Source: Bemisia tabaci (Eukaryota > Arthropoda > Insecta > Hemiptera > Aleyrodidae). Taken from it: DNA of 64,000 bases. Of this stretch, positions 1-10,386 are shown one piece after another (position 1 is the stretch's first letter; the number at the start of each line of letters is the position of its first letter). Both the position numbers and the translations under genes were made by a program. The DNA is taken from positions 35,020,122-35,084,121 of the forward strand of contig NC_092794.1 of the NCBI RefSeq assembly GCF_918797505.1. The letters are read 5' to 3'. The notes under the pieces are model-generated. The model worked only from the letters and a program-made list of their open reading frames with translations. It made no database searches and had not been told where the DNA came from.

Positions 1-218
1 TTTGAAATTGAATGGAAATCTCACTTCGAAACCTTCATTTTATCATCAAATTGGACATTTTGGAGTCCGCAACTTGGCAACGCTGCCGCGGGGGCAAAAA
101 ATTATGTATGGGCATGAAAATTTCAGAAAAGTCACATCTTACACCAGGTGAAAACATACTAAAAATTCAGATCGGTCGGGGCAAGAATGAGGGAGAGGGG
201 GTTTAATTTGTCGCCCCA
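1..218. other. Left flank of the BEL/Pao-like insertion, no gene seen
   Basis: No recognisable coding or RNA feature. This stretch and the sequence after 4766 are the two sides of the site into which the BEL-like element inserted. Confidence 0.5.
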
Positions 219-223
219 AGGTC
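219..223. repeat. Target-site duplication (left copy), AGGTC
   Basis: AGGTC lies immediately outside the TG of the left LTR and recurs at 4762-4766 just after the CA of the right LTR. A 5-bp duplication is usual for BEL/Pao and Ty3/Gypsy integration. Confidence 0.9.
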
Positions 224-784
224 TGTTTAGTATCTACTGACTTTTTTTTATTTTATAAGAAGAAAATGAGAAATGAGACATCCCTAGTGGCGTTCTAGAG
301 GCACGCCGTTGTACTAGCACATCGCTAAGTATAACGGGAATAATGTAAAGAAAAAAAGGAAAAAGGAAAGGAAATGGCTTAAGAAGCTGAAAATACATGA
401 GAATAAATTAAAATTTTCTTAATGAATAACTAATGAAAAGGGTCATGCTGCGAAAATGCTTACAGCGAAAGATTTCATACTGCGAATGAGCATGCAGTGT
501 ATAATGTCCATGCTACGAATTACCACGTGTAGCGAATCCTTGCTGCGAACGGCATACAGCGCATTGAAACTCCGAAGAATGTAGTAAGAGTATGGTCTTC
601 TTACCTTGTCACCTTTCAGAGTTGAAGAAAATATATCTTTTGATGAGAGGATCTCGGAGGTGCCGTTAAAATCAAATCACGCAAATTATCGGCGATCGTA
701 ATTTGACGCGGTTGATAGCGCTCTCTATCGGTTGCCGCGCGGATGACCGCTGATTATCTGATAGCGTGGCTGCTCCCGTTAACA
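224..784 (-). repeat. BEL/Pao-like LTR (3' LTR in element orientation)
   Basis: This 561-bp repeat begins TGTTTAG and ends GTTAACA, giving the usual TG...CA ends. It matches 4204-4761 with only scattered substitutions and small indels. The genes inside run on the minus strand, so this is the downstream LTR. The high similarity of the two LTRs suggests a fairly recent insertion. Confidence 0.92.
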
Positions 785-793
785 CCCCCCACC
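785..793 (-). promoter_or_regulatory. Polypurine tract next to the 3' LTR
   Basis: On the minus strand GGTGGGGGG directly abuts the TG of the 3' LTR. This is the position and composition of the plus-strand primer of an LTR retrotransposon. Confidence 0.75.
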
Positions 794-910
794 AATTTCA
801 TGGTAATGAAATTATGAAAAAACAGAGTAAAACAGAATAAAACGCAATTTCTTTTTGCAATGAACGTAAAAAACTTGTATTATGACAAATTAAGGTTTTC
901 TTATAGATAG

Positions 911-1996
911 TTATGTACAAGGTTTCAGAGGTTGATTCTGGCTATTAGTTTCCTCCTCACCGTCTTCTTCTTCCTCCACTACTGTATGGGGCTGCTTGGC
1001 AGTAGGACGACGTGAGCGCTTAACTTGTCCAGAGCACCGTCCTTGGGATTCGCGCCATTTAGCTGCTCGAACCATCTTCTTTATCTGCGATCGGGATGGT
1101 TTCGCAAACATGGATCGTTGGTTCCAGCTGTTGTGATGTGTCAAGTCTCGGTGTTGGAGGTACCTTAGATAGGCAGTCTCGACAGGGACAAATTGAGGCG
1201 GGTACTGAAGCGCCGGAGGTGTTGGCTGATAACTATAGCCCTTGCTCTTAGGAGATTGAGGCAAGAAAGGGTAGTAGTCCACGGTATCAGAAACTCGTGC
1301 CGAAGGCGCCGTGGAGGGTGGAGTCCTCTTTGGGGGAGGTACTCTTTTTGGTGGTGCATCCATTCTAATACTATCAAGAATGGATGTGGGTTTTTTAAGT
1401 TCCTTTGGTGACGCTAATTTTGGAATTTTCGGTAGTTTTGTATGAGCTACTCGATTTTTTGCCTTGACTGACACTATATGGCTGACTGTGGTGTCGTTGT
1501 GAAGGATTTTGGATTCGCTCTTTCTTTGTTTGAGGGGTAGAGCGTCGATCACCTTAGTGGTTAGGGGGGGGCGAGTTTTTACTCTTGCGGTGGGTTGAAC
1601 CGTTGGTGGTTCCTTGTTTGTTGCCAGCTCGGCTGTTAATTCATCGTCACTAAACTTAGGGCTTGATCCAGATTGTTCTAATAGAGAATTCTCCATCGCC
1701 TCTATTTCATGTTGAGCATTAAAGTTGTCCAACAGGTTTAAATCCATCTTCCAAAATCGCGTTAGGCTCTTATCCATAATACTTAAAAAATTTTGGCTAT
1801 GAAGTGGTTTTTTAAGTGGAGTGTTAAGTTTTCCAGTAATTATCCATCCAAAAATGCTGTTTAGTGCACAACCTTGTCCGTCGGAGAGAATTTTTTCCCC
1901 AGTGTATATGTATGAGAACAATTGAGCTCCTATTAATAATTGAATTTCCGCTGGAGTTCCGTAAGAAGGATCAGCCAGTTGAAGATGTTGCCATTT
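911..1996 (-). CDS. BEL-like polyprotein C-terminal part: end of DUF1758 domain plus unknown Pro/Lys-rich tail
   Basis: The reading frame continues directly, in the same frame, after the TAA at 1997-1999. The first ~80 residues complete the DUF1758-type protease region typical of BEL/Pao proteins (motifs LADPSYGTPAEIQLLIGAQL, FGWIITGKL and RFW). A BEL pol would next enter reverse transcriptase. Instead the frame runs about 260 residues of low-complexity sequence: Pro/Lys runs (KRVPPPKRTPP), a basic segment (SQIKKMVRAAKW), and an acidic end (VVEEEEDGEEE). No RT (YVDD/YLDD), RNase H or DDE integrase motif is present, and the frame ends about 125 bp before the polypurine tract. The tail may be an acquired domain or the relic of a deletion junction. 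I do not recognise it. Confidence 0.75.
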   Translation of the reverse strand, partial: KWQHLQLADPSYGTPAEIQLLIGAQLFSYIYTGEKILSDGQGCALNSIFGWIITGKLNTPLKKPLHSQNFLSIMDKSLTRFWKMDLNLLDNFNAQHEIEAMENSLLEQSGSSPKFSDDELTAELATNKEPPTVQPTARVKTRPPLTTKVIDALPLKQRKSESKILHNDTTVSHIVSVKAKNRVAHTKLPKIPKLASPKELKKPTSILDSIRMDAPPKRVPPPKRTPPSTAPSARVSDTVDYYPFLPQSPKSKGYSYQPTPPALQYPPQFVPVETAYLRYLQHRDLTHHNSWNQRSMFAKPSRSQIKKMVRAAKWRESQGRCSGQVKRSRRPTAKQPHTVVEEEEDGEEETNSQNQPLKPCT

Positions 1997-3372
1997 TTAT
2001 ATGGTTTCGGAGTTTACTACATGAGTTGGCAAGGCATCGGTAATGCTAGTTAGAATTTCAACCTTGGTTGTTAACTCAGGTCTTGAGCAATGGAGAGGTT
2101 TAATGGTTAAGTTAAGGTCTCCCCAGCATTTGAGCTCTTGATCACCCAAACCTGATACCTGCATCTCGACTTTGTTGAATTTCAATCCTAGCTGACTAGC
2201 ACATTTTAAGGTAATGAATGATGACATTGCTGCCGAATCAATGACAGCTCGAACGGGTGAAAGTTTGCCATTAGCTGATTTGATATTTACAATAGCTGTA
2301 CCAAGGATAGTTGTTTCCTTTATTGTCGGTTGATTTCCATTTTTTGATGCTAAGTTCATATTTCCGGAAGAATCATCTGAAGTTGACAAAAAACTTCCTT
2401 GAGGCTGATGTAATAATGTGTGGTGCTTTTCAGAGCAAACATGACACCTATATTTGCTTTTGCAGTCCTGTGTATTTTCGTGTGATATCGAGAGGCAATT
2501 TGGACATCGTTTAAATTCTTGGATTTTTTCTCGTCGACCTTTGACTGTTAAAGCATGGAACTTCTCACATCGATAAATAGCATGTGGAGATTTGCACAGG
2601 TCACAACTTGGATCTACGCTTTTTTCTTGATTTTTTGATCTTGATTGTTTTCCTTTTGAAGTCTCCTGATGGAAATTATTTTCAGTGGCTACAAAGTTCC
2701 GTGAGTTTCCCGATTTGTTTTGAGAAGTTTTTGCGTGAGAATCGGAGTTTGTTCTTGTAGTATAATTGTTTAACTGAGAGCATTCAGCTTGAAGAAATTT
2801 TTCAAGTTCGTCGAACTCAGGATATTTTGAAGAGTCTTCACGGGAGTCTTCAAATCTGCGCCTTAATGTGAAAGAAAGCTTGCTAATTACAATGGTTGTG
2901 AGTAACAGCGAATACGAGTTTTTATCTTTTTTTAGCGCGGTGAGCGCATTAATATGTTCTCGAACTTTAGTTAAGAGATTTGGCAATGATGCATTTTGAT
3001 GTGCGTCTGGCAATTCTAAGAAACTGGTAAGGTGATGATGAACATGCCTTCTTTCGTTGTTGTATCTTATACATAACGAGTCCCAAGCGACTGAGTAATT
3101 TTCAGCCGTCAGTTCTAGGGTGCCAACGAGTTGTCTAGCTTCACCTTCCAATTTTGACAGTAAATATTGGAATTTTTCGATGTCATTTAAGTTTCGTGCC
3201 TTGTGAATACTTGCTTCAAATAGACTATAGAACGCAGACCACTCATTTATTTTTCCCGAGAATTTTGGTAATTCAAGGCGAGGTAGCTTCACGTTGTTGT
3301 TAGATGATAATCTTCCTTCAATATTTTGTGGATTTTCTCCTGAGGTGCTTGCTGCTGTTCCTTTCTTTTTTT
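1997..3372 (-). pseudogene. BEL/Pao-like Gag-Pro: DUF1759, zinc knuckles, DUF1758 protease
   Basis: After a low-complexity N-terminus comes the DUF1759 signature (LPRLELPKFSGKINEW), the Gag-like domain of BEL/Pao elements. A Cys/His-rich region follows (CDLCKSPHAIYRC, CPNCLSISHENTQDC, CHVCSEKHHTLLH), which is a zinc-knuckle array. Next is a DUF1758 retropepsin-like domain around VIDSAAMSSFI. Its active-site triplet reads D-S-A rather than the D-S/T-G of most retropepsins. A single in-frame TAA at 1997-1999 ends the frame, but coding sequence continues in frame beyond it to 911. At its 5' side this frame connects to the upstream frame at an A7 run. The element could therefore be mildly decayed or use recoding. 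Confidence 0.85.
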
Positions 3373-3722
3373 GTAGAAATAAACGAATGTTGCGTGGCAA
3401 GAACGAGTGTGTCAAAGGCTTCTTGAGTTTTACTGATTGCCACTCTTTCCTTTTCACCAACTTTAGAATTGAATATAATAATATCATGACGAATTGAATC
3501 CATATTTTCCTGTAATTTGACTAGTCGATCCATCAAGCCTTGATATAATTCGAAATTTGAAGGTTTAATTTCGGCTTTTATTTGATTGTAAATTTTCTGG
3601 ACTGTGGCGAATATATCCTGTCTTTGTAATTTCAATATTTGAAGTTTTTCAAGATTAGCCTGAAGCTCTGAGGTTGACGGTTGCGAGCGACCGCCAATTT
3701 GTGAATTTTCATCTCCAGCCAT
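3318..3722 (-). CDS. BEL-like Gag N-terminal segment
   Basis: The start chosen is the ATG at 3722, giving MAGDENSQIGG; the longer upstream frame is leader sequence. The product is helical and charged, with a likely coiled coil around LEKLQILKLQRQDIF, as at the N-terminus of BEL/Pao Gag. It overlaps the downstream frame and passes into it by a -1 shift at the T7/A7 run at 3366-3372. Read straight on, it ends after about 134 residues in a basic tail. Confidence 0.7.
   Translation of the reverse strand: MAGDENSQIGGRSQPSTSELQANLEKLQILKLQRQDIFATVQKIYNQIKAEIKPSNFELYQGLMDRLVKLQENMDSIRHDIIIFNSKVGEKERVAISKTQEAFDTLVLATQHSFISTKKERNSSKHLRRKSTKY
3366..3372 (-). promoter_or_regulatory. A AAA AAA heptamer at the gag frame junction (possible -1 slippery site)
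   Basis: On the minus strand the upstream frame reads ACA AAA AAA GAA. The downstream frame is reached by re-reading one A, which is the canonical A_AAA_AAA arrangement for -1 frameshifting. A simple one-base change in the homopolymer would look the same. Confidence 0.4.
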
Positions 3723-4185
3723 AATAGAGCAAATAAAGTTTAAATGTGACAAAGTGCAAGTTGTATACTCGAACTGTTGTATTAATAAGAATTGTTTGGT
3801 GCACTTAATGTTAGTAACTTGAGTTACCTGTGGGTAAAATTTTAGCGTGATTTTCCTATGCACTTAATGGTGGCGTAAGAAATTGCCGTGCACGAAATCC
3901 GAAACGCTGTAATGTGAAGTATTTGTCAATACTTATCACATGCATTAAATGGTGGCTTTTTAGAGTTAGCCATGCATGAATAATACCAACTGTAATGTGA
4001 ATGTGAAATCACGCTACCTTCGTTTCAAGATCGAACTTGATGTGATGTGCATTGAAACTAAAGGAGAAAGTGCGATTTTTCCATGTGGTAAATGTGGCAC
4101 CACTGCGGCGGTAAAATAGCGCAATCTATTTTTAAGCTCCTAAGGGCTAGTTCTCAAAATTATCACTTTTCAGGATTTTTTTTTG
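3723..4185 (-). other. BEL-like element 5' leader
   Basis: Untranslated stretch between the primer-binding site and the gag ATG. It holds two diverged direct repeats, each with a TGCA(C/T)TAA(T/A)GGTGGC-like core followed by CTGTAATGTGAA. No ORF is supported. Confidence 0.55.
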
Positions 4186-4203
4186 ATCATGTCGAGGTCA
4201 CCA
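4186..4203 (-). promoter_or_regulatory. Primer-binding site, tRNA-Trp type
   Basis: Directly inside the 5' LTR the minus strand reads TGGTGACCTCGACATGAT. This matches 16 of 18 bases of the complement of the 3' end of eukaryotic tRNA-Trp, the primer also used by avian retroviruses. Only the tRNA assignment relies on memory. Confidence 0.75.
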
Positions 4204-4761
4204 TGTTTAGTATCTACTGACTTTTTTTAATATAATAAGAAAATGAGAAATGAGACATCCCTAGTGGCGTTCTAGAGGCACGCCGTTGTACTAGCACATC
4301 GCTAAGTATAACGGGAATAATGTAAAGAAAAAAAGGAAAAAGGAAAGGAAATGGCTTAAGAAGCTGAAAATATATGAGAATAAATTAAAATTTTCTTAAT
4401 GAATAACTAATAAAAAGGGTCATGCTGCGAAAATGCATACAGCGAAAGATTTCATACTGCGAATGAGCATGCAGTGTATAATGTCCATGCTACGAATTAC
4501 CACGTGTAGCGAATCCTTGCTGCGAACGGCATACAGCGCATTGAAACTCCGAAGAATGTAGTAAGAGTATGGTCTTCTTACCATGTCACCTTTCAGAGTT
4601 GAAGAAAATATATCTTTTGATGAGAGGATCTCGGAGGTGCCGTTGAAATCAAATCACGCAAATTATCGGCGATCGTAATTTGACGCGGTTGATAGCGCTC
4701 TCTATCGGTTGCCGCGCGGATGACCGCTGATTATCTGATAGCGTGGCTGCTCACGTTAACA
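4204..4761 (-). repeat. BEL/Pao-like LTR (5' LTR in element orientation)
   Basis: Near-identical partner of 224-784, with ends TGTTTAG...GTTAACA. It differs by a few substitutions and short indels in the poly-T segment near the TG end. It should carry the promoter for the minus-strand transcript. Confidence 0.92.
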
Positions 4762-4766
4762 AGGTC
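4762..4766. repeat. Target-site duplication (right copy), AGGTC
   Basis: Identical to 219-223 and directly outside the LTR end. Confidence 0.9.
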
Positions 4767-4954
4767 AATTTTGCTATTTTACCCCTAAAAAACCACAAAA
4801 ATGCGATTATTTTTCGAGGAGCTCCGACAACCTATTTCGAAATTGCCCAATAACTCATCAGGGAGTACCCCACTACAACCTCCAACTTGAATTTTTTATG
4901 TACATTCAAGTCGCATTTAAAGTGAGTTCAAGCGCACCGTGCAGGTTTTATTAT
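4767..4954 (-). other. Right flank of the BEL insertion, ending in a short Copia scrap
   Basis: Most of this stretch is unassigned. The last ~25 bp, read on the minus strand after removing the fold-back insert and one copy of TAT, continue the Copia frame of 6814-8420 (residues like DNKTCTV, as at the N-TW-LV start of Copia RT) before similarity stops. RT itself is absent. Confidence 0.5.
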
Positions 4955-6813
4955 CACTGTGCAACAAAAAAAAATGACAAAAATGTCTCCCGGACGAGAT
5001 AAGGTGATCCTCATATATTTTGAGGCGCTGAATCCGAATATGACCTCCGTTTTTTCCCATCACCCTCCAGTTTTCCGGAAAAGTCGATTTTACCCGGAAA
5101 AATGGCCATTTTCGGGCATTTTTGGTGTTTTTGCGACTATTACCCCCTGCAGAATGTAGGTAAAATTTTTCTCCGGTGCGAGAAACGGCACTGCCGATGT
5201 ATTTTGAGCCGCTGAGTCCGAAAATGACCTCCGTTTTTTCCCATCACCCTCCAGTTTTCCGGAAAAGCGACTTTTCCCCCGGAAAATGAGCAAATTTGAA
5301 GTATATTTGTCATGCATGCAGTTTATTTGTATAAATTTTTCTGGACCCGTAGTACAGTCATTCTTATGTATTTTAAGCCGCTGAATCCGAATATGACCTC
5401 GGTTTTTTTCCATCACCCCCCAATTTTCCGGCAAAGTCGATTTTTCCGAGCCTAAATTTGTGTATAAGTTTTCCCGGACTCAAAGGGGATCAAAAATATA
5501 TTTTAAACGTGTCCGCGACGTGCGATACATCGAGTCTTATGTATTTTGACTCGCTGAACCCGAATATGATCTTGGATTTATCCGATCACCCACGATTTTC
5601 CTTCGAAAACTACCTTTTTCGGTGTTTTTTGGACGATTTTCCTGTTGTGAGGAGTCTAAGAAATTTTCTGAGATCCTCTCTAGGTCTCTTCTGCTATATT
5701 AAGAGCAGCTGAATCCAAATTTGACCTCTATTCATCTCTGACAACCCCCCGTTTTCTAGTAAGTCCGATTTTTCCGGGAAAAAAGCTTTTCCGAACCGTC
5801 CCCACCTCCAGGGAAATTTGAAAATTTTTCCGCACGTGTGATACATCGATTCCTATGTAATTTGAGCTGGCAAACCCGAATATGACCTCAGAAATTCGAT
5901 ATCAACCACCATTTGTACGGAAAACTCGATTTTTTGGGAAAACTGGGTATTTTTGACTGGAGGTGGGGACGGTTCGGAAAAGCTTTTTTCCCGGAAAAAT
6001 CGGACTTACTAGAAAACGGGGGGTTGTCAGAGATGAATAGAGGTCAAATTTGGATTCAGCTGCTCTTAATATAGCAGAAGAGACCTAGAGAGGATCTCAG
6101 AAAATTTCTTAGACTCCTCACAACAGGAAAATCGTCCAAAAAACACCGAAAAAGGTAGTTTTCGAAGGAAAATCGTGGGTGATCGGATAAATCCAAGATC
6201 ATATTCGGGTTCAGCGAGTCAAAATACATAAGACTCGATGTATCGCACGTCGCGGACACGTTTAAAATATATTTTTGATCCCCTTTGAGTCCGGGAAAAC
6301 TTATACACAAATTTAGGCTCGGAAAAATCGACTTTGCCGGAAAATTGGGGGGTGATGGAAAAAAACCGAGGTCATATTCGGATTCAGCGGCTTAAAATAC
6401 ATAAGAATGACTGTACTACGGGTCCAGAAAAATTTATACAAATAAACTGCATGCATGACAAATATACTTCAAATTTGCTCATTTTCCGGGGGAAAAGTCG
6501 CTTTTCCGGAAAACTGGAGGGTGATGGGAAAAAACGGAGGTCATTTTCGGACTCAGCGGCTCAAAATACATCGGCAGTGCCGTTTCTCGCACCGGAGAAA
6601 AATTTTACCTACATTCTGCAGGGGGTAATAGTCGCAAAAACACCAAAAATGCCCGAAAATGGCCATTTTTCCGGGTAAAATCGACTTTTCCGGAAAACTG
6701 GAGGGTGATGGGAAAAAACGGAGGTCATATTCGGATTCAGCGCCTCAAAATATATGAGGATCACCTTATCTCGTCCGGGAGACATTTTTGTCATTTTTTT
6801 TTGTTGCACAGTG
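4955..6813. mobile_element. Near-perfect fold-back element, CACTG ends, inserted in a Copia remnant
   Basis: Arms 4955-5810 and 5958-6813 (856 bp each) are reverse complements around a 147-bp spacer; the translations I compared in the two arms are identical. The ends are CACTGTGCAAC...GTTGCACAGTG, and TAT flanks both sides (4952-4954 and 6814-6816), a 3-bp duplication. Each arm is built of ~160-177-bp subrepeats with the core CGCTGAATCCGAATATGACC (cores near 5028, 5205, 5375, 5547 and 5705, plus one at 5865 in the spacer). It encodes no transposase. CACTG termini with a 3-bp duplication recall EnSpm/CACTA elements, and the subrepeated arms recall Drosophila FB elements. The family is inferred. 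Confidence 0.88.
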
Positions 6814-8420
6814 TATCTAACAGGGATTGGTACTCAGCTTGCATGGCAGCCCGCCATTCATTTGATTGTAGAGCCTCCGCAACACTGCTTGGCCTCTCTG
6901 GGTCGAGTATCTCGTTCGCAAGGAGCAGGGTCTCAGGTTCAGGATATCGCACGGGCATGCGTCGCTCATGCACAGGATGCTCCCTTTGCTCCAATTTTGA
7001 GTCACCAGGGTTAAAGACTGATCTTGATGGATTCCAGTCCGAGTCACCGCTGTCACTATCTACGTCAGGTGTCCCCCACGAATCTGCATTCGAATCGTTC
7101 AGCTGATTATCCGCGTCCCCTTGCGCTCCTTCCTGGTCGTTAACGCTACTGTCCTCGATTATTACTTCACCACTCGCGTCATCGGGTTCGGGTTTTAAAA
7201 TTCCGCCCGTCTCGATACTTTCGACTATGCAAACGTTACGCGCCCGTATTATTTTCTGCTCGACCGAGTCGTACAACCGATATCCATTCGGTGCGTATCC
7301 CACAAACACTAGCTTTTGGCCACGATCGTCAAGTTTCTTCTAGTAGCCGGTATTCTTCGCGTACGCGTCACTCCTGAAAATTCTTATGTTCGCCAAGTTT
7401 GGCTTTATATTCCATCATTTTTCGAATGGAGTCTCGTTCATTCCCCTTCAAGTATGTAGCCGCTAAAACCGCCTCACCCCAGATTTGTTTTCCAACACCA
7501 CTGTCCTGAATCGTCGCACGCGCTTTTGTCGTGATTGTTAAATTTTTACGCTCCGACGTGCCGTTAAGTTCCGGGCAAAACGGAATAGAGTAGTCGAGCT
7601 CCAATCCTCGGTCTTTGCATCAGTTTCTGAATGCGCCGCTCGTGAATTCTCCTCCGTTATCCAAACGTAGTTTTATGCTCTTGGTCTTCTGCTGCACCTC
7701 CAGTCTTATTATCATGTTCTGTAACTCTTCATCTGCTTAACTTTTGTTCCCGAGTAATTCCGTTACAGTGAACCCCGAAAAATCGTCCGTCAACGTTATA
7801 AAATACGATTTTCCATTAAAGGTTTTTGGTTCGATAGGTCCGCACAGGTCGCTGTGCAATATCTGGAGTTTTTCAGTTGCTTTCATTCTCGCACTTTTAC
7901 TAGGCAATTTCGACAAATTCGATTTTAAACAGACATCGCAGTCTTTGCACTCTTGCACAATATAGCTTTTTTATTTAATCTAACTCCGCCCGCTATTTTT
8001 TCAAGCACTTTAAGATTGGCACCGCCAAGATGACCCATTCGCCTGTGCCAGTCAGGTTTTAAAGTTATCACTGACAGCGTTCCTTCTTTAGGTTTTTTAA
8101 TGGCCAAATTTACCGTGAACAATCCGCCCTCAATACGATATCCACGTAGAACTATCTTTCCTGCCATTTTTATTATTACTTCGTTTTCTTCGAAAAACTC
8201 TTGCTCGCCGGATTTCACTACCACGTTTACCGAAAATAAGTTCGCGCACACTTCCGGTGAGTAGAGTACATCACGAAGGCTACACTCTTCAGCCACGATT
8301 GTTCCCTTTTTCACAATTTTTAAGTAGTACCCCGCTTTTGCACTGGGCACCGTTTGGTCCCACGGCTCCGCCGAAGATAACCATTCTTCCATGTAAGTCA
8401 TGTGACTTGTTCAGCCTGAG
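6814..8420 (-). pseudogene. Copia (Pseudoviridae-type) Pol remnant: protease end, GAG-pre-integrase and integrase
   Basis: Read right to left it shows a degraded protease motif (SG-stop-TSHM at ~8402-8420, where Copia has DSGATSHM). It then has the GAG-pre-integrase domain (WHRRMGHLGGANL), a CDVCLKSNLSKLP segment, and an integrase core with all three acidic positions: HSDLCGP (~7850), RLDNGGEF (~7665) and the E of NGTSERKN (~7565). After that come the Copia C-terminal motif VFVGYAPNGYRLYD and the pre-RT motif EWRAAMQAEYQSLLD. The frame is interrupted by stops near 7737 and 7620 and by shifts near 7940 and 7340. RT and RNase H are missing. The fold-back element at 4955-6813 sits exactly where RT should begin. 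Confidence 0.85.
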
Positions 8421-10142
8421 GCAGGGGTCGAGAGGGAATTGAAATTAATTTGATCGCCCTCTGAGTTCGCGAACGACCAAGCGTCGCTTTTCGATCGCGA
8501 TACTCGATCAAGAGGCCAGAGCAGGTAAAAGAATTTCGGATCCTGAATCCCGAACTCAGAGGCGAATGGGGCGATTATTGTTTTCGTTCGAAGAACGAGA
8601 GGCAATGCGCGGGCCAACTGGTTAGTTCCCGAGATGGGATATAATTTCTGGCCGCATTGGCATCCCCTCGTAAGACAGGAGGGAATTAAAACCCGATCTC
8701 GATTGCCCTCCTCGAAAGACGCACACGGGGCTTCCGATCGAATTGATCTGGATCGGCTGCGTTTTTGCCCGCAAAGGCACTGGACTTTACCCCCGGATTC
8801 TTTCCTCCACTGCTAGTCCGCACACGCTGGACCGCGACAGCCGATCACTCCTTCCTTTCACTTTGGCATTGTGATCATGCGTTCTCCCCTTTTACTTTCG
8901 TCCTCTACCCTGGCTATTTTTCGCCTGTCATGTTTCGTGCGTAAACTGTGGGCTTGTCACTTTCTGACTTCTGCACGTCCAAACATCTATTCCTTATAGC
9001 TGATCAGTACATGTAATGTCCATATTTCTTCTACTTTTGTTAGGGTACTGTAGAGTAGGCTTTCTGCGCATTTTCAGCTCATTTGAAAAATTACGGCATA
9101 ATAGAGCAGGAATTTGGCTCATATTTTTTTTTTTTTTTAACTAAAGCTTCGAGGACCTTAGAGGAGTTCTTAGGATCTAAGAGGACTAATCCTCTTAGAT
9201 TTTTAGAGCTATTTTATTTGAATTGCATTCTGCAAAAAGGAATCAAGAGCATTCCAATATTGCTGGGATTGTGCAACTTACATTCTTTGATAACAAATCA
9301 CTGAAATCATGCAAGAAATTAAATTTACAAGCGTAATTTTTGGCTTGAATTTATAGTTTATTGGGAATGAAGATAAAACTTATTTAGGTGATCAGTTTAT
9401 ATTTGTAAGGTGAAAATAGTTGCGCAATCTTAGCAACATGGAATGCTTGTGGTTCTCTCTTGCAAAATGCAATCCATTTAAAGCAACATGAACAATTGAA
9501 CACCTCTGAAAATTGAACAAGCTGTACATCTTGGAGCATTACTTTTGAAAGATAAGGAATATTTTTATTTTTATAGTCTTGTTTTTCATTACCTTAATAT
9601 TCTTTCAGGTTCTTTCAGACTTTCATCATTTATGTAAAATCACCTAATACGAGTACAGACCTACTAATGCCACAAGTTGTAGAGTATCAAATTCTGATTA
9701 TGTTTTTATTAAAAAATAACTCTCTACCTTCCCTAGAACTGAGGTTACATTGGTTCCATGATCAATAAATTCACAATAAGTGAAGTTTTCAGTCGCGACC
9801 GATAAAGAAAATGTATGCTAATTAATTTTGATAAGCAAGCAACTTTGAAAAAATATTGAAAAAATTTCAGGAGCTCTTAGAAAGTGAATAGGTACATCGT
9901 TCATTTTACCAGAATTCAAGTAACAATATGAATACACAATTTGAAAAAAAAAATGAAAAAATGAGTTTTGAAACTAGACTCTCATCTTAAGCACTGTGAT
10001 ATAGGTTTCCCCTTCAAAGTTACAGCTACAACACGATTTGTGCTATGAAAATTACTGAAGTTCTTTTTGAATCAAGGTACTAACGTTTTTATTTAGGATT
10101 GATCTTGGTTTAAGTATATGCTGCATTGCGTTTTCACAAGTT
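8421..10142. other. No gene recognised
   Basis: Up to ~8830 the DNA is GC-richer than its surroundings and may hold decayed Copia gag: the frame upstream of the broken protease motif stays open to 8617. It has no diagnostic gag motif. The remainder is AT-rich with a T16-17 tract at 9123-9138. No supportable ORF. Confidence 0.45.
9175..9200. repeat. Perfect 11-bp hairpin
   Basis: ATCTAAGAGGA, four-base loop, TCCTCTTAGAT. No associated element seen. Confidence 0.6.
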
Positions 10143-10386
10143 TTATTTATTTTTAACACACACACCAGGGGGTCCGCCCCTGGCCGCTGGAAAATTTAGG
10201 GGTTGAAATTTAAACGTCGTCAATATTAAAAACTGCAACTGCAACATTGAAAATTTCAACTTTTTTACAATGAGGGGGTCAGATGTTGTAAAATAATTGA
10301 AATTTTCTTGCAAAAAAGTTGAAATCATCTGGAAATTTTTTTTCATTTAAATTGAAATTTTTTCGTTGCAAAATGCTACTTGGGAT
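10143..10386 (-). repeat. Truncated copy of the CCCAAGTAGCA repeat family
   Basis: Ends TGCTACTTGGG at 10386. In inverse orientation it matches 21545-21740, with shared words around GAGGGGGTCAGATGTTGTAA and AATTTAGGGGTTGAAATTTA. The far end is lost. Confidence 0.7.

Noticed and set aside
12..206. 64-codon open frame at the window start
   Set aside because: No domain, no splice or coding context; chance frame.
5090..6678. Identical 114- and 84-codon frames on opposite strands
   Set aside because: They are mirror images created by the fold-back arms, built of subrepeats; not genes.
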